NCBI GenBank assembly: GCA_025267735.1
Contig: CM046297.1
Span: 20,734,011-20,798,010, forward strand
Length of the DNA: 64,000 nt
Reading direction: 5' to 3'
Source of the DNA: Mactra quadrangularis
Taxonomy: Eukaryota; Mollusca; Bivalvia; Venerida; Mactridae
This document shows, piece by piece, positions 23,118-35,705 of the stretch. The notes beneath the pieces are model-generated. The model saw only the letters and a list, made by a program, of their open reading frames with translations. It made no database searches and was not told the DNA's origin. The position numbers and the translations under genes are program-made. Position 1 is the first letter of the stretch. Each line of letters begins with the position of its first letter.

Positions 23118-26100
23118 TGGATCATCTCATCTCATCTCATCTGGTTTGGTATGTATAGATCGTCTCATCTGAGTTGGATGTATCAGGGTAATCTTATCTG
23201 GGTTGGTTGTATATGGTTAATCTCATCTGTGTTGGATGTATATGGATGATCTCATCTGAGTTGGATGTATATGGATGATCTTATCTGGTTTGGGTGTATA
23301 TGGATGATCTAATCTGGTTTGGATGTATATGGATGATCTCATCTGAGTTGGATGTATGTGGATGATCCCATCTGAGTTGGATGTATATGGATGATCCTAT
23401 CTGGTTTGGATGTATATGGATGATCTTATCTGGTTTGGATGTATATGGATGATCTTATCTGAGTTGGATGTATATAGATGATCTCATCAGTTTTGGATGT
23501 ATATGGATGATCGTATCTGGTTTGGATGTATACGGATGATCTCATCTGTGTTGGATATATATGGATGATCTTATCTGGTTTGGACGAATATGGATTATCT
23601 TATCTGGTTTGGATGCATATGGATGATCTTATCTGGTTTTGATGTATATGGATGATCCTATCTGAGTTGGATGAATATGGATGATCTTATCTGGTTTGGA
23701 TGTATATGGATGATCTTATCTGGTTTGGATGTATATGGATGATCTTATCTGAGTTGGATGTATATAGATGATCTCATCAGTGTTGGATGTATATGGATGA
23801 TAGTATCTGGTTTGGATGTATACGGATGATCTCATCTGTGTTGGATATATATGGATGATCTTATCTGGTTTGGACGAATATGGATTATCTTATCTGGTTT
23901 GGATGCATATGGATGATCTTATCTGGTTTTGATGTATATGGATGATCCTATCTGAGTTGGATGTGGATAGATGATCTCATCAGTGCTGGATGTATATGGA
24001 TGATCCTATCTGGTGTGGATGTATACGGATGATCTCATCTGTGTTTGATATATATGGATGATCTTATCTGGTTTGGACGTATATGGATTATCTTATCTGG
24101 TATGGATGCATATGGATGATCTTATCTAGTTTGAATGTTTATGGATGATCTCATCTGTGTTGGATGAATATGGATCATCTTATTGGGATTGGATGTATAT
24201 GAATCATCAAATCTGGATCTGATGTATACGGGCTAATCTAATCTGGATCGGATGTATATGAATCATCTAATCTGGATCGGATGTATATGAATCATCTTAT
24301 TAGGATTGGATGTATATGGATAATCTAATCTGGGTTAGATGTATATAAATTACCTATTTTGGACCAGATGTATATTGATAATCTAATCTTAGTTAGATGG
24401 ATATGGATAATCAAATCTGGATCAGATGTATATGGATCATCAAATCTGGATCGGATGTATATTGAATATCTAATCTGGGTAGGATGTATATGGATAATCT
24501 TATTTGGATCGGATGTATATGTATAATCTAATCAAGGTTGGATGCACATGAATCATCTAATCTGGATCGGATATATATAATCTGGATCTGATGTATATGG
24601 ATCATCTAATCTGGATCTGATGTATATGGATAATCTAATCTGGATCGGATGTATATGGAAAATCTTATCTGGATCAGATGTATATGAATCATTTTATCTA
24701 GATCTGATGTATATTAATCATCTAATCTGGATCGGATGTATATGGATAATTGAATCTTGGTTGGATGTATATGAATTATCTATTCTTGACCGGATGTATA
24801 TTGATAATCTAATCTAAGTTGGATGGATATGGATAATCTAATCTGGATCAGATGTATATGAATCATCTTATCTGGATCGGATGTATATGTATAATCAAAT
24901 CTGGGTTGGATGTATATGAATTATCTATTCTTGACCGGATGTATATTGATAATCTAATCTTAGTTGGATGGATATGGATAATCTAATCTGGATCAGATGT
25001 ATATGGATCATCAAATCTGGATTGGATGTATACGAATCATCTCATCTGGATCGGATGTATACAGATTATCAAATCTGGGTAGGATGTATATGGATAATCT
25101 TATTTGGATCGGATGTATAGGTATAATCTAATCAAGGTTGGATGCACATGAATCATCTAATCTGGATCGGATATATATAATCTTGATCGGATGTATATGG
25201 ATCATTTAATCTGGATCGGATGTATATGGATAATCTAATCTGGATCGGATGCATATGGATAATCTAATCTGGATCGGATCTATATGGATAATCTAATCTG
25301 AATCGGACGTATATGGTAATCTAATCTGGATCGGATGTATATGGATAATCTAATCTGGATCAGATGTATATGGATAATCTTATCTGGATCAGATGTATAT
25401 GGATAATCTTATATGTGTTGAATGTTTATGGATCATCTAATCTGTGTTGGTATTTATGGATATTTTCATGTTAGTTGGTATTTATGGATACTTTCATGTA
25501 AGTTGGTATTTATGGATAATTTCATGTGGGTTTGGTATTCATGGACAATTTCATGTGGGATTGGTATTTATGATTAAAGTCATAAATAATTTTATATGAA
25601 TTATCTCATCTGGGTTGGGTTTACCTGGATAATATCATCTAGGTTGGGTATATATGGATAATCTCATCTGGGTTGGGTATATATGGATCATCTCATCTGG
25701 GTTGGATGTATATGTATCATCTCATCTGGGTTGGATGTATATGGGCGAGCTATTCTGGGTTGGTATTTATGGATTCTTTCATGTTAGTTGGTATTTATGG
25801 ATAATTTCATCAGGGTTTGGTATTCATGGACAATTTCATGTGGGATTGGTATTTATGATAAAAATGAGCAAATGGTAATTATGGATAATTTCATGAGGGT
25901 TAGGTATTAATGCATATTTTCATGTTGGTATAATATCTATAGATAATTTAATGAGCATTTGGTATTTATGGATTATTGCATGTGCTTTACGTATTTATTG
26001 ATAATTTCATATATGTTTGGTATTCATGGATAATCTTATAAGGATCATCTCATCTGGGTTGGGTGTTTATGTATCATTTCATCTGGGTTTGATGTATATG

Positions 26101-26370
26101 GTTAATCTCATCTGGGTCGGATGTATATGGATCAGCCAGTCTGGGCTGGTATTTATGGATACTTTCATGTGTGCTTGGTATTTATGGATAATTTCATGAG
26201 GGTTTAGTATTCATGGATAATTTCATAAACATTAGGAATTGATATATAATTTCACCTGAGTTGAGTATATATGATTAATGTCATAAGCGTATGGTACTTA
26301 TGGATAATTTTATGTGGGTTGGTTTTCATGTATTATTTCATATGCGTTAGGTATTCATGGATAATGCCAT
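23118..26370. repeat. 3.2-kb satellite, 29-bp monomer, three subfamilies
   Basis: The monomer is 29 bp. Subfamily a (23118 to ~24150) is TGGTTTGGATGTATATGGAT plus GATCTTATC. Subfamily b (~24160-25430) is TGGATCGGATGTATATGGAT plus AATCTAATC. Subfamily c (~25440-26370) is a looser 27-29-bp form, GTTGGTATTTATGGATAATT plus TCATGTG. A ~290-bp higher-order period (10 monomers) is visible in a (landmarks 23461 and 23751) and a ~600-bp one in b (landmarks near 24499 and 25099). Frames such as 24620-24817 are array read-throughs. Confidence 0.95.
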
Positions 26371-27399
26371 AAGCGTTACATTTGACAACTTTATTTTTTA
26401 TTTAGTTCACCTTCATACATTCAGATATTCATTACATACATTTTGGACACAAACAAAAGAATTCACTAATGTAAATGTTAGTAGAACAGAACAGAATAAT
26501 TATAGCTTCATGTATAAAAAATAATTGGGTTTCTTATATGAGCAACACGTACTTAATTTTTTACTTAATTGACCTTAAAATATAACAAACAATATTGACT
26601 AACAAAATGCTACATTAATTTTAATGTTAGTAGAACAGAACAGAGCAGAACTGAACAGAACAATTACATGTGTAAAAAATAATTAGGTCTCTAATATTAA
26701 CAACATGTACTTCATTTTCTACTTAATTGACCTTAAAATATAACAAACAATATTGACCATCAAAATGCTACATTAATTTTAATGTTAGTAGAACAGAACA
26801 GAACAATTATAGCTTAATGTATAAAAAAATGTGTTTCTTATGTTAGCAACATGATAACACCAACACAATAATACTTTAATGTTAATGTCAGTAGAACAGA
26901 ACTAAGCAGATCAAAACCATTGCATGAATAAAAAATAATTGGGTTTCTCATATTAGCAACATGTACTTTATTTTTTACTTAAAAAATTAGACCTTAAAAT
27001 ATAACCAGCAATATTGACTAACAAAATAAAACATAAATGTTAATGTTAGTAGAACAGAGCAGAACAGAACAGAACTATTATAGTTACATGTAAAAAAATA
27101 TATAAAAAAGTTTTTATATTAGCAGCATTGTACTTCATTTTAACTAAAATGACATAAAATATAAAGAATTTCATAACATATATTTGGGGCAACAACAAAA
27201 TAATGCATAAATGTTAATGATAGTAGAACAGAACAGAGCAGAACAGAACAGAACAATTATAGCTACATGTATAAAGATTATTGAGTTTACATAAACAACT
27301 TGTACTGTATTTTTTGCTTAATTAATAAAATTTATACATTATGTGAATGCTAAAAAATACAAAAAAAATGTCAAAATAAGTAAATTAATATTAGTGTTG

Positions 27400-27450
27400 T
27401 TAGTAAGTATGGCCTCCAGAACCTCCCCTAATAGCCATACCCTTACCACC
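27400..27450 (-). other. Gly-rich ORFlet, copy 1
   Basis: The minus strand reads GGKGMAIRGGSGGHTY then TAA. Three related copies follow (27556-27606, 28505-28555, 28665-28714), the last with a one-base deletion that breaks the frame. Differences between the intact three are mild (Ile/Val, Phe/Ser). It could be a short Gly-rich terminal exon or simply a G/C-rich palindrome-containing repeat: GTATGGC and GCCATAC bracket the core. No splice acceptor is convincing. Confidence 0.2.
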
Positions 27451-27555
27451 TTAACACTAAGAACTAAAATGTGTTTCCTCAAGATATAGTAAAAAACAAA
27501 CTAAAGGGTTGTAAATAAACAAAACTCAAAAACTAAGTAACTAATGTTAATGTTA

Positions 27556-27606
27556 TTAGTAAGTATGGCCTCCAAAACCTCCCCTTACAGCCATACCCTT
27601 ACCACC
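27556..27606 (-). other. Gly-rich ORFlet, copy 2
   Basis: Reads GGKGMAVRGGFGGHTY then TAA; same module as 27400-27450. Confidence 0.2.
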
Positions 27607-28504
27607 TTAACACTAAGAACTATAAATTATGCAAACTTAAAATATACTAAAAAACTAACTTAAGAATTGCTAATATAACAAAACTCAAAAATTAATGAAC
27701 TTATGTAAATGTTAGAAGACAAAACAGGATAGAACAGAACAACTATAGCTACATGTATAAAAAATAATTGGGTTTCTTATATTAGCAACATGTACTTAAA
27801 TGACCTTAAAATATAACCAACAATATTGAACAACAAAATAATACATAAATGTTAATGTTAGTAGAACAGAGCAGAACAGAACAGAACAACTATAGTTACA
27901 TGTAAAAAATATATAAAAAGTTTTTATATTAGCAGCATTGTACTTCATTTTTACTTAATAGACGTAAAATATAAAGAATGTCATAACATATATTTGGGGC
28001 AACAACAAAATGATACATTAAAGATAATGTTAGTAAAAAAGAACAGAGCAGAACAGAACAATTATAGCTACATGTATAAAAAAATATTTAAGTATCTTAT
28101 ATTAACAACATGTACTTCATTTTTTACTTAATTGACCTTAAATTATAACCAGCAGTATTGACCACCAAATAATACATAAATGTTAATGTTAGTAGAACAG
28201 AGCAGAACAGAACAGAAAAACTATAGTTACATGCAAACAAAAAAGTTTTTATATTAGCAGCATTGTACTTCATTTTAAAAGAAATGACGTAAAATATAAA
28301 GATTTCAATAACGTATATTTGGGGGCAACAACAAAATGATACATAAATGTTAATAGAACAGAACAGTTAAGCTATATGTATAAAGATAATTGAGTTTCTT
28401 ATATTAGCAGCATGTGATTTATTTTTTACTTAATTATTAAAATTTATACATGTAAGTTAATGATGAAAACAAACTTTAAAATAAGTAAATTAATATTAGT
28501 GTTG

Positions 28505-28555
28505 TTAGTAAGTATGGCCTCCAAAACCTCCCCTTATAGCCATACCCTTACCACC
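28505..28555 (-). other. Gly-rich ORFlet, copy 3
   Basis: Reads GGKGMAIRGGFGGHTY then TAA; same module as 27400-27450. Confidence 0.2.
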
Positions 28556-28664
28556 TTAACACTAAGAACTATAAACATATGTTTCCTCAAGATATAGTAA
28601 AAAACACACTAAAGGGTTGTAAATAAACAAAAACTCAAAAACTAATAAACTAATGTTAATGTTT

Positions 28665-28714
28665 TTAGTAAGTATGGCCTCTAAACCTCCCCTTACAGCC
28701 ATACCCTTACTGCC
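28665..28714 (-). pseudogene. Gly-rich ORFlet, copy 4, frameshifted
   Basis: One base shorter than copies 1-3, which destroys the frame. The first higher-order unit of the next array begins inside it. Confidence 0.2.
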
Positions 28715-29271
28715 TTAACACTAAGAACTATAAATTATGCTTCCTTAAGATAAAGTAAAAAACAAACTAAAGAATTGTTAGTAAGTATGGCTTCCTAAAC
28801 AGCCATACCCAAAACCACCATATATTAAACACCAAGTACTATAAATTTGCAGCTTGAAGATAAGTTTCATATAAAAAACACTTAAATCTTTACAAAAAAA
28901 TGTTGAAGTAAGAAACACAAACTTAAGATAAAAAATAAAGTACTTGTTAAAGTAATGTTCATAGCTTTAAGTATTCATCTGTTGATTGAGTTTAACCAGC
29001 TAAACAAGAAGAAATGAAAGTAACTTAACCATCTATTTACTGATGAGAATCTAAATGACTGTGTTCATTAATCCTAAACAATAATTAAGAAAAAAATTAA
29101 ACCAACTATAAATAAATTTCCTAGTTCTGAACAAAGACGGAATGATGATATAATTTTAACAACCACTATGTTCACAAACCCCATACGTTGTACCGTGAGT
29201 CATAGAGCTCACAATCTGAGTTTAGTTGACATGCTATTGAACCCATTTTTGTAATACCAGGCAACTCTTAC

Positions 29272-29418
29272 AACCCCCTCAGCTCGGCGTTCATCCAGCT
29301 CTGAGGCCCGCGGACTGTTCCACTTAGAAGGAGAGGCCATTTGTAGCTATCTTCCAAACTATGTTCAATGTATACAATCTGTTCATCAAAATGGTAGTTT
29401 TCAATTATTTTCTTCCAT
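29272..29418 (-). CDS. Alpha-A cassette, the only open copy; candidate exon
   Basis: On the minus strand AACTGCAG precedes base 29418 (AG acceptor), and the exon ends at 29272 before GTAAGAG (strong donor). Its 147 bases are 49 codons, entered and left in phase 2, so it is a symmetric cassette. The frame reads WKKIIENYHFDEQIVYI, then EHSLEDSYKWPLLLSG and TVRGPQSWMNAELRG; if not spliced at the donor it stops at TAA (29268-29270) after RGL. Seven other copies share the splice sites, but all have TAA where this one has GAA (29382-29384). I do not recognise the family; no signal peptide or membrane segment is visible. Conservation, length and splice sites are seen; coding status is inferred. Other frames within it are shorter, such as one starting MASPSKWNSPRASELDERRA. 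Confidence 0.45.
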
Positions 29419-30210
29419 CTGCAGTTAATTCAAAATAAAGAAATTACATTTAAGAGATCATCTTTTTCCTGCTTAATCTGTAAAATTTCATGTATTGTTA
29501 TATAGCCAAAATAGATCTATTTACTGTAATCAATTCTATCTATAAACTATTACTAATATTAATCAAAGTCCTGAAAGTCCATCTTTATAAATTTAATTTA
29601 AAGCTACTAATTATTCTAGTGCACTTAAATTCATAGACAAATGCTAAAGCTGTAGATATTTAGAACCTTTACATTATAATTACAAGTCATATTAATGTTG
29701 ATTATAAATGAATTCACAAATCCTTAATAATATGGAACCCCAATAACATAAATAAATGATTTTCAAGTAGTTAATATTTTAACCTTAAACCATTGGTAAA
29801 TATCCAAGATCTTACATACAAAATCTCAATACATAGATAAATGTTCAAATTTTAATATAGTTTCAATAAATGAAGTTCAAAAAATGTAGTTAAAAATATT
29901 CCATCAAGTATTTATCTTCTAATAGTTTTATCATAAGAATTCAAAACATTTATCATTCACCATAGGAGGAAAGTGTTCCTAAATCCATCTCACTTTTTTT
30001 TAACCTATATAGCAAGAAGAAAGGTTAAACATTGTTCAGTTACAGTAAAACTATGTTTTCTAAATGCTAGTACCAACAGAATGATGATATAATTTTAACA
30101 ACCACTATGTTCACAAATCCCACACACTGTACTATGAGTCATAGAGCTCACAATCTGAGTTTAGTTGACATGCTATTGAACCCATTTTTGTAATACCAGG
30201 CAACTCTTAC

Positions 30211-30357
30211 AACCCCCTCAGCTCGGCGTTCATCCAGCTCTGAGGCCCGCGGACTGTTCCACTTAGAAGGAGAGGCCATTTGTAGCTATCTTCCAAACTA
30301 TGTTCAATGTATACAATCTGTTAATCAAAATGGTAGTTTTTAATTATTTTCTTCTCT
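30211..30357 (-). pseudogene. Alpha-B cassette 1, in-frame stop
   Basis: 147 bp between GACATCAG (acceptor side) and GTAAGAG (donor side). Over its 3' 125 bases it differs from 29272-29418 essentially only at 30321-30323, where GAA has become TAA; the acceptor-proximal bases and the upstream intron have diverged. It could be a dead exon or a poison exon. Confidence 0.45.
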
Positions 30358-31190
30358 CTGATGTCACATCGAATTAAAGAAATTACATTTTACCATATAT
30401 CTGTATCCTGTTTAACCTGTTAAATGTCTAGTATAAATATATTACCCAAAGTATTCATTATTTTAATCAATGAAGTTAAACTAATTAATCAAAGTCCTAA
30501 CAAGTCATATTCATAAACCTTATTAAATGCAACTATCTGTCTCTAAAAACTATGTTCAGAATTTAATAATAATGTACCATAGGCCTACTTTCATTATCAT
30601 TGATCAACTTATGCATTTAATGTCTAATAATTTTAAATACTTAAAATATTCCTGACAACTATAAATGAACTACATGTATTATGGTTAAAGTCCAAGACAT
30701 GAAAATTATTTAGAAACTTTGTTTAAGCCACATTTTTAACCCTGGTGGTGTAAAGAGTAAAAAATTACATTCTCATACAAAATCAAATTTCAACTTTATG
30801 TAAATTAAAGCATGTATTCCATTGGTTTTATTTATATAATTATTCATTGAATGGTATATACAAGACAGTAATTCAACATTTAGCTAGATATTACAGTTAT
30901 TTATCCTATTATGCTCTTAAACTATAGTATCTTATCATAGAAGGTTTTATTAAAAAAGATGACTTATTTGATAATAAGGCTTAAGACAAGAAAAAACCAA
31001 ACCTGAGGTATAAAGGGCAGTAACTTAATATTACGCAAGGATAAGGTTCAGTTGATACATAAACTTGTTATACATTATAATTATAATATACATAAAAAAC
31101 AATAAAAATTCAGACATTATTTATAACATGCATTCTATTCCTAACTTAAAGCTGGTTAAAGCAGCTTTTTCATATATAAGCAACATGTAC

Positions 31191-31276
31191 CTAGAGGCAA
31201 CTGTGGTAAAGGGCAGCCTCACTTTCCCACATCCATAAATAGGATGCCACAGCTGGAAGCAGTTTTCTGTCATACC
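31191..31276 (-). CDS. Beta cassette 1, candidate exon
   Basis: A GC-richer block in each higher-order unit. On the minus strand a TTTGGGTCCAG acceptor ends just above 31276, and CTCTAG|GTACATG is a donor at 31191/31190. The 86 bases read GMTENCFQLWHP, then IYGCGKVRLPFTTVASR with the last codon split (phase 0 in, phase 2 out). The phase-2 exit matches the phase-2 entry of alpha. An alternative acceptor (GCTTCCAG, exon end 31252) would shorten it by 24 bases in the same frame. All four copies are open in this frame, unlike alpha; differences are Ile/Ser, Lys/Asn and flanking Trp/Cys. Three Cys and aromatic residues suggest an extracellular or structured domain, but the family is not recognised. 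Confidence 0.4.
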
Positions 31277-31927
31277 CTGGACCCAAAGATTTTCATATTC
31301 TATTCACGGAATCTTTTATCTTTTTACATCTTACAACTTGGTATTTTCCTGATACCTGCATACCCTTACCGCCTTAACACTAAGAACTATAAATTATGCT
31401 TCCTTAAGATAAAGTAAAAAACAAACTAAAGAATTGTTAGTAAGTATGGCTTCCAGAACAGCCATACCCAAAACAACCATATATCAAACACCAAGTACTA
31501 TAAATTTGCAGCTTGAAGATAAGTTTAATATAAGAAACACTTAAATCTTTACAAAACATGATGTTGAAGTAAGAAACACAAACTTAAGATAAAAACTAAG
31601 TGCTTGTGAAAGTATTCTTCATAGCTTTAATTATTCATCTGTTGATAGAGTTTAATCAGCTTAACAAGAAGAAATGAAAGTAAATTAACTTATAATCTCT
31701 TTACTGATGAGAATCTAAATGACTGTGTTTATTAATCCTAAACAATAATAAAGAAAAATTAAACCAACTATAAATAAATTTCCTAGTTCTGAACAAAGAC
31801 AGAATGATGATATAATTTTAACAACCACTATGTTCACAAATCCCACACACTGTACTATGAGTCATAGAGCTCACGGTTTAGTTGACATGCTATTGAACCC
31901 ATTTTTGTAATACCAGGCAACTCTTAC

Positions 31928-32074
31928 AACCCCCTCAGCTCGGCGTTCATCCAGCTCTGAGGCCCGCGGACTGTTCCACTTAGAAGGAGAGGCCATTTGT
32001 AGCTATCTTCCAAACTATGTTCAATGTATACAATCTGTTAATCAAAATGGTAGTTTTCAATTATTTTCTTCCAT
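31928..32074 (-). pseudogene. Alpha-A cassette 2, in-frame stop
   Basis: Splice-bounded 147-bp copy with the AACTGCAG acceptor and GTAAGAG donor. Has the shared TAA after NYHFD. Confidence 0.45.
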
Positions 32075-32889
32075 CTGCAGTTAATTCAAAATAAAGAAAT
32101 TACATTTAAGAGATCATCTTTTTCCTGCTTAATCTGTAAAATTTCATGTATTGTTATATAGCCAAAATAGATCTATTTACTTTAATCAATTCAATCTATA
32201 AACTCTTACTAATATTAATCAAAGTCCTGAAAGTCCATTTTTATCAATTCAAATTAAAGCTACTTATTATTATAGTACACTTAAATTCATAGACAAATGC
32301 TCAAGCTGTAGATATTTATAACCTTAACATTATAATTACATATCAATGTTGATTAGAAATAAATGCTTAAATCCTTAATAATATGAAACCCTAAAAACAT
32401 AGAGAAATACTTTTCAAGTAGTTAAAATTTAAACTTAAATCATTAATTGATATCAAAGATTTTACATACAAAGTCTTAATACATAAAAATGTTAAAATTT
32501 GAATATACATGTAGCTTCAAGAATGAGGTACAAAAATGTAGTTCAACTATGCAGTTCAAAAATGTAGTTCAAAATATTCCATCAAGTATTTATCTTCTAA
32601 TAGTTTTATCATATGAATTCAAAACATTTATCATTCACCATAGGAGGAAAGTGTTCCTAAATCCATCTCACATTTTTATTAACCTATATAGCAAGAAGAA
32701 AGGTTAAACATTGTTCAGTTACAGTAAAACTATGTTTTCTAAATGCTTGTAACAACAAAATGATGATATAATTTTAACAACCACTATGTTCACAAATCCC
32801 ACACACTGTACTATGAGTCATAGAGCTCACAATCTGAGTTTAGTTGACATGCTATTGAACCCATTTTTGTAATACCAGGCAACTCTTAC

Positions 32890-33036
32890 AACCCCCTCAG
32901 CTCGGCGTTCATCCAGCTCTGAGGCCCGCGGACTGTTCCACTTAGAAGGAGAGGCCATTTGTAGCTATCTTCCAAACTATGTTCAATGTATACAATCTGT
33001 TAATCAAAATGGTAGTTTTTAATTATTTTCTTCTCT
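32890..33036 (-). pseudogene. Alpha-B cassette 2, in-frame stop
   Basis: Splice-bounded 147-bp copy with the GACATCAG acceptor and GTAAGAG donor. Has the shared TAA. Confidence 0.45.
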
Positions 33037-33859
33037 CTGATGTCACATCGAATTAAAGAAATTACATTTTACCATATATCTATATCCTGTTTAACCTGTT
33101 AAATGTCTAGTATAAATATATTACCCAAAGTATTCATTATTTTAATCAATGAAGTTAAACTAATAAATCAAAGTCCTAACAAGTCATATTCATAAACCTT
33201 ATTAAATGCAACTATCTGTCTCTAAAAACTATATTCAGAATTTAATAATAATGTACCATAGGCCTACTTTCATTATCATTGATCAACTTATGCATTTAAT
33301 GTCTAATAATTTTAAATACTTAAAATATTCCTGACAACTATAAATGAACTACATGTATTATGGTTAAAGTCCAAGACATGAAAATTATTTAGAAACTTTG
33401 TTTAAGCCACATTTTAACCCTGGTGGTGTAAAGAGTAAAAAATTACATTCTCATACAAAATCAAATTTCAACTTTATGTAAATTAAAGCATGTATTCCAT
33501 TGGTTTTATTTATATAATTATTCATTGAATGGTATATACAAGACAGTAATTCAACATTTAGCTAGATATTACAGTTATTTATCCTATGATTCTCTTAAAC
33601 TATAGTATCATATCATAGAAGGTTTTATTAAAAAAGATGACTTATTTGATAATAAGGCTTAAGACAAGAAAAAACCTAAACCTGAGGAATAAAGGGCAGT
33701 AACTAAATATTACGCAATGATAAGGTTCAGTTGATACATAAACTTGTTATACATTATAATTATAATATACATAAAAATTCAGACATTATTTATAACATGC
33801 ATTCTATTCCTGACTTAAAGCTGGTTAAAGCAGCTTTTTCATATATAAGCAACATGTAC

Positions 33860-33945
33860 CTAGAGGCAACTGTGGTAAAGGGCAGCCTCACTTTCCCACA
33901 TCCATAAATAGGATGCCACAGCTGGAAGCAGTTTTCTGTCATACC
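33860..33945 (-). CDS. Beta cassette 2, candidate exon
   Basis: Same 86-bp splice-bounded frame as 31191-31276, open; reads GMTENCFQLWHP then IYGCGKVRLPFTTVASR. Lies in higher-order unit 2, upstream (on minus) of alpha-B 32890-33036. Confidence 0.4.
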
Positions 33946-34596
33946 CTGGACCCAAAGATTTTCATATTCTATTCACGGAATCTTTTATCTTTTTACATCT
34001 TACAACTTGGTATTTTCCTGATACCTGCATACCCTTACCGCCTTAACACTAAGAACTATAAATTATGCTTCCTTAAGATAAAGTAAAAAACAAACTAAAG
34101 AATTGTTAGTAAGTATGGCTTCCAGAACAGCCATACCCAAAACAACCATATATCAAACACCAAGTACTATAAATTTGCAGCTTGAAGATAAGTTTAATAT
34201 AAGAAACACTTAAATCTTTACAAAACATGATGTTGAAGTAAGAAACACAAACTTAAGATAAAAACTAAGTGCTTGTGAAAGTATTCTTCATAGCTTTAAT
34301 TATTCATCTGTTGATAGAGTTTAATCAGCTTAACAAGAAGAAATGAAAGTAAATTAACTTATAATCTCTTTACTGATGAGAATCTAAATGACTGTGTTTA
34401 TTAATCCTAAACAATAATAAAGAAAAATTAAACCAACTATAAATAAATTTCCTAGTTCTGAACAAAGACAGAATGATGATATAATTTTAACAACCACTAT
34501 GTTCACAAATCCCACACACTGTACTATGAGTCATAGAGCTCACGGTTTAGTTGACATGCTATTGAACCCATTTTTGTAATACCAGGCAACTCTTAC

Positions 34597-34743
34597 AACC
34601 CCCTCAGCTCGGCGTTCATCCAGCTCTGAGGCCCGCGGACTGTTCCACTTAGAAGGAGAGGCCATTTGTAGCTATCTTCCAAACTATGTTCAATGTATAC
34701 AATCTGTTAATCAAAATGGTAGTTTTCAATTATTTTCTTCCAT
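34597..34743 (-). pseudogene. Alpha-A cassette 3, in-frame stop
   Basis: Splice-bounded 147-bp copy, apparently identical to 31928-32074. Has the shared TAA. Confidence 0.45.
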
Positions 34744-35558
34744 CTGCAGTTAATTCAAAATAAAGAAATTACATTTAAGAGATCATCTTTTTCCTGCTTA
34801 ATCTGTAAAATTTCATGTATTGTTATATAGCCAAAATAGATCTATTTACTTTAATCAATTCAATCTATAAACTCTTACTAATATTAATCAAAGTCCTGAA
34901 AGTCCATTTTTATCAATTCAAATTAAAGCTACTTATTATTATAGTACACTTAAATTCATAGACAAATGCTCAAGCTGTAGATATTTATAACCTTAACATT
35001 ATAATTACATATCAATGTTGATTAGAAATAAATGCTTAAATCCTTAATAATATGAAACCCTAAAAACATAGAGAAATACTTTTCAAGTAGTTAAAATTTA
35101 AACTTAAATCATTAATTGATATCAAAGATTTTACATACAAAGTCTTAATACATAAAAATGTTAAAATTTGAATATACATGTAGCTTCAAGAATGAGGTAC
35201 AAAAATGTAGTTCAACTATGCAGTTCAAAAATGTAGTTCAAAATATTCCATCAAGTATTTATCTTCTAATAGTTTTATCATATGAATTCAAAACATTTAT
35301 CATTCACCATAGGAGGAAAGTGTTCCTAAATCCATCTCACATTTTTATTAACCTATATAGCAAGAAGAAAGGTTAAACATTGTTCAGTTACAGTAAAACT
35401 ATGTTTTCTAAATGCTTGTAACAACAAAATGATGATATAATTTTAACAACCACTATGTTCACAAATCCCACACACTGTACTATGAGTCATAGAGCTCACA
35501 ATCTGAGTTTAGTTGACATGCTATTGAACCCATTTTTGTAATACCAGGCAACTCTTAC

Positions 35559-35705
35559 AACCCCCTCAGCTCGGCGTTCATCCAGCTCTGAGGCCCGCGG
35601 ACTGTTCCACTTAGAAGGAGAGGCCATTTGTAGCTATCTTCCAAACTATGTTCAATGTATACAATCTGTTAATCAAAATGGTAGTTTTTAATTATTTTCT
35701 TCTCT
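35559..35705 (-). pseudogene. Alpha-B cassette 3, in-frame stop
   Basis: Splice-bounded 147-bp copy, apparently identical to 32890-33036. Has the shared TAA. Confidence 0.45.

Larger units (their letters stand above)
26371..28480. repeat. Modular ~105-190-bp repeats with AGAAC microsatellites
   Basis: About eleven modules each contain AATGTTAGTAGAACAGA followed by (ACAGA)n, then TTATAGCTACATGTATAAA, TTCTTATATTAGCAACATGT and TGACCTTAAAATATAA. Copies begin near 26630, 26785, 26890, 27045, 27225, 27710, 27855, 28030, 28190 and 28350, with variable spacing. The TTCTTATATTAGCAACATGT core is the reverse complement of the core of the 46-bp satellite at 39.5-42.3 kb. Confidence 0.8.
28700..31358. 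repeat. 2.67-kb higher-order unit 1 (beta, alpha-B, alpha-A)
   Basis: First of four tandem units, delimited by the landmark CATACCCTTAC (28700, 31359, 34028, 36697). It holds, from high to low coordinate, beta (31191-31276), alpha-B (30211-30357) and alpha-A (29272-29418). It is the most diverged unit and the only one with an open alpha-A. The region between cassettes is AT-rich and intron-like. Confidence 0.9.
31359..34027. repeat. 2.67-kb higher-order unit 2
   Basis: 2669 bp, nearly identical to unit 3 at 34028-36696; for example, 72-codon shadow frames at 32489 and 35158 translate identically. Contains beta 33860-33945, alpha-B 32890-33036 and alpha-A 31928-32074. Confidence 0.95.

Noticed and set aside
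24620..24817. 65-codon ORF with MYMDNLIWIGCIW period
   Set aside because: Read-through of the 29-bp satellite.
29207..29338. 43-codon ORF MASPSKWNSPRASELDERRA... within the alpha block
   Set aside because: It has a fair start context and is conserved in copies, but it crosses the strong GTAAGAG donor, and conservation is equally explained by the spliced cassette. Kept only as an alternative.
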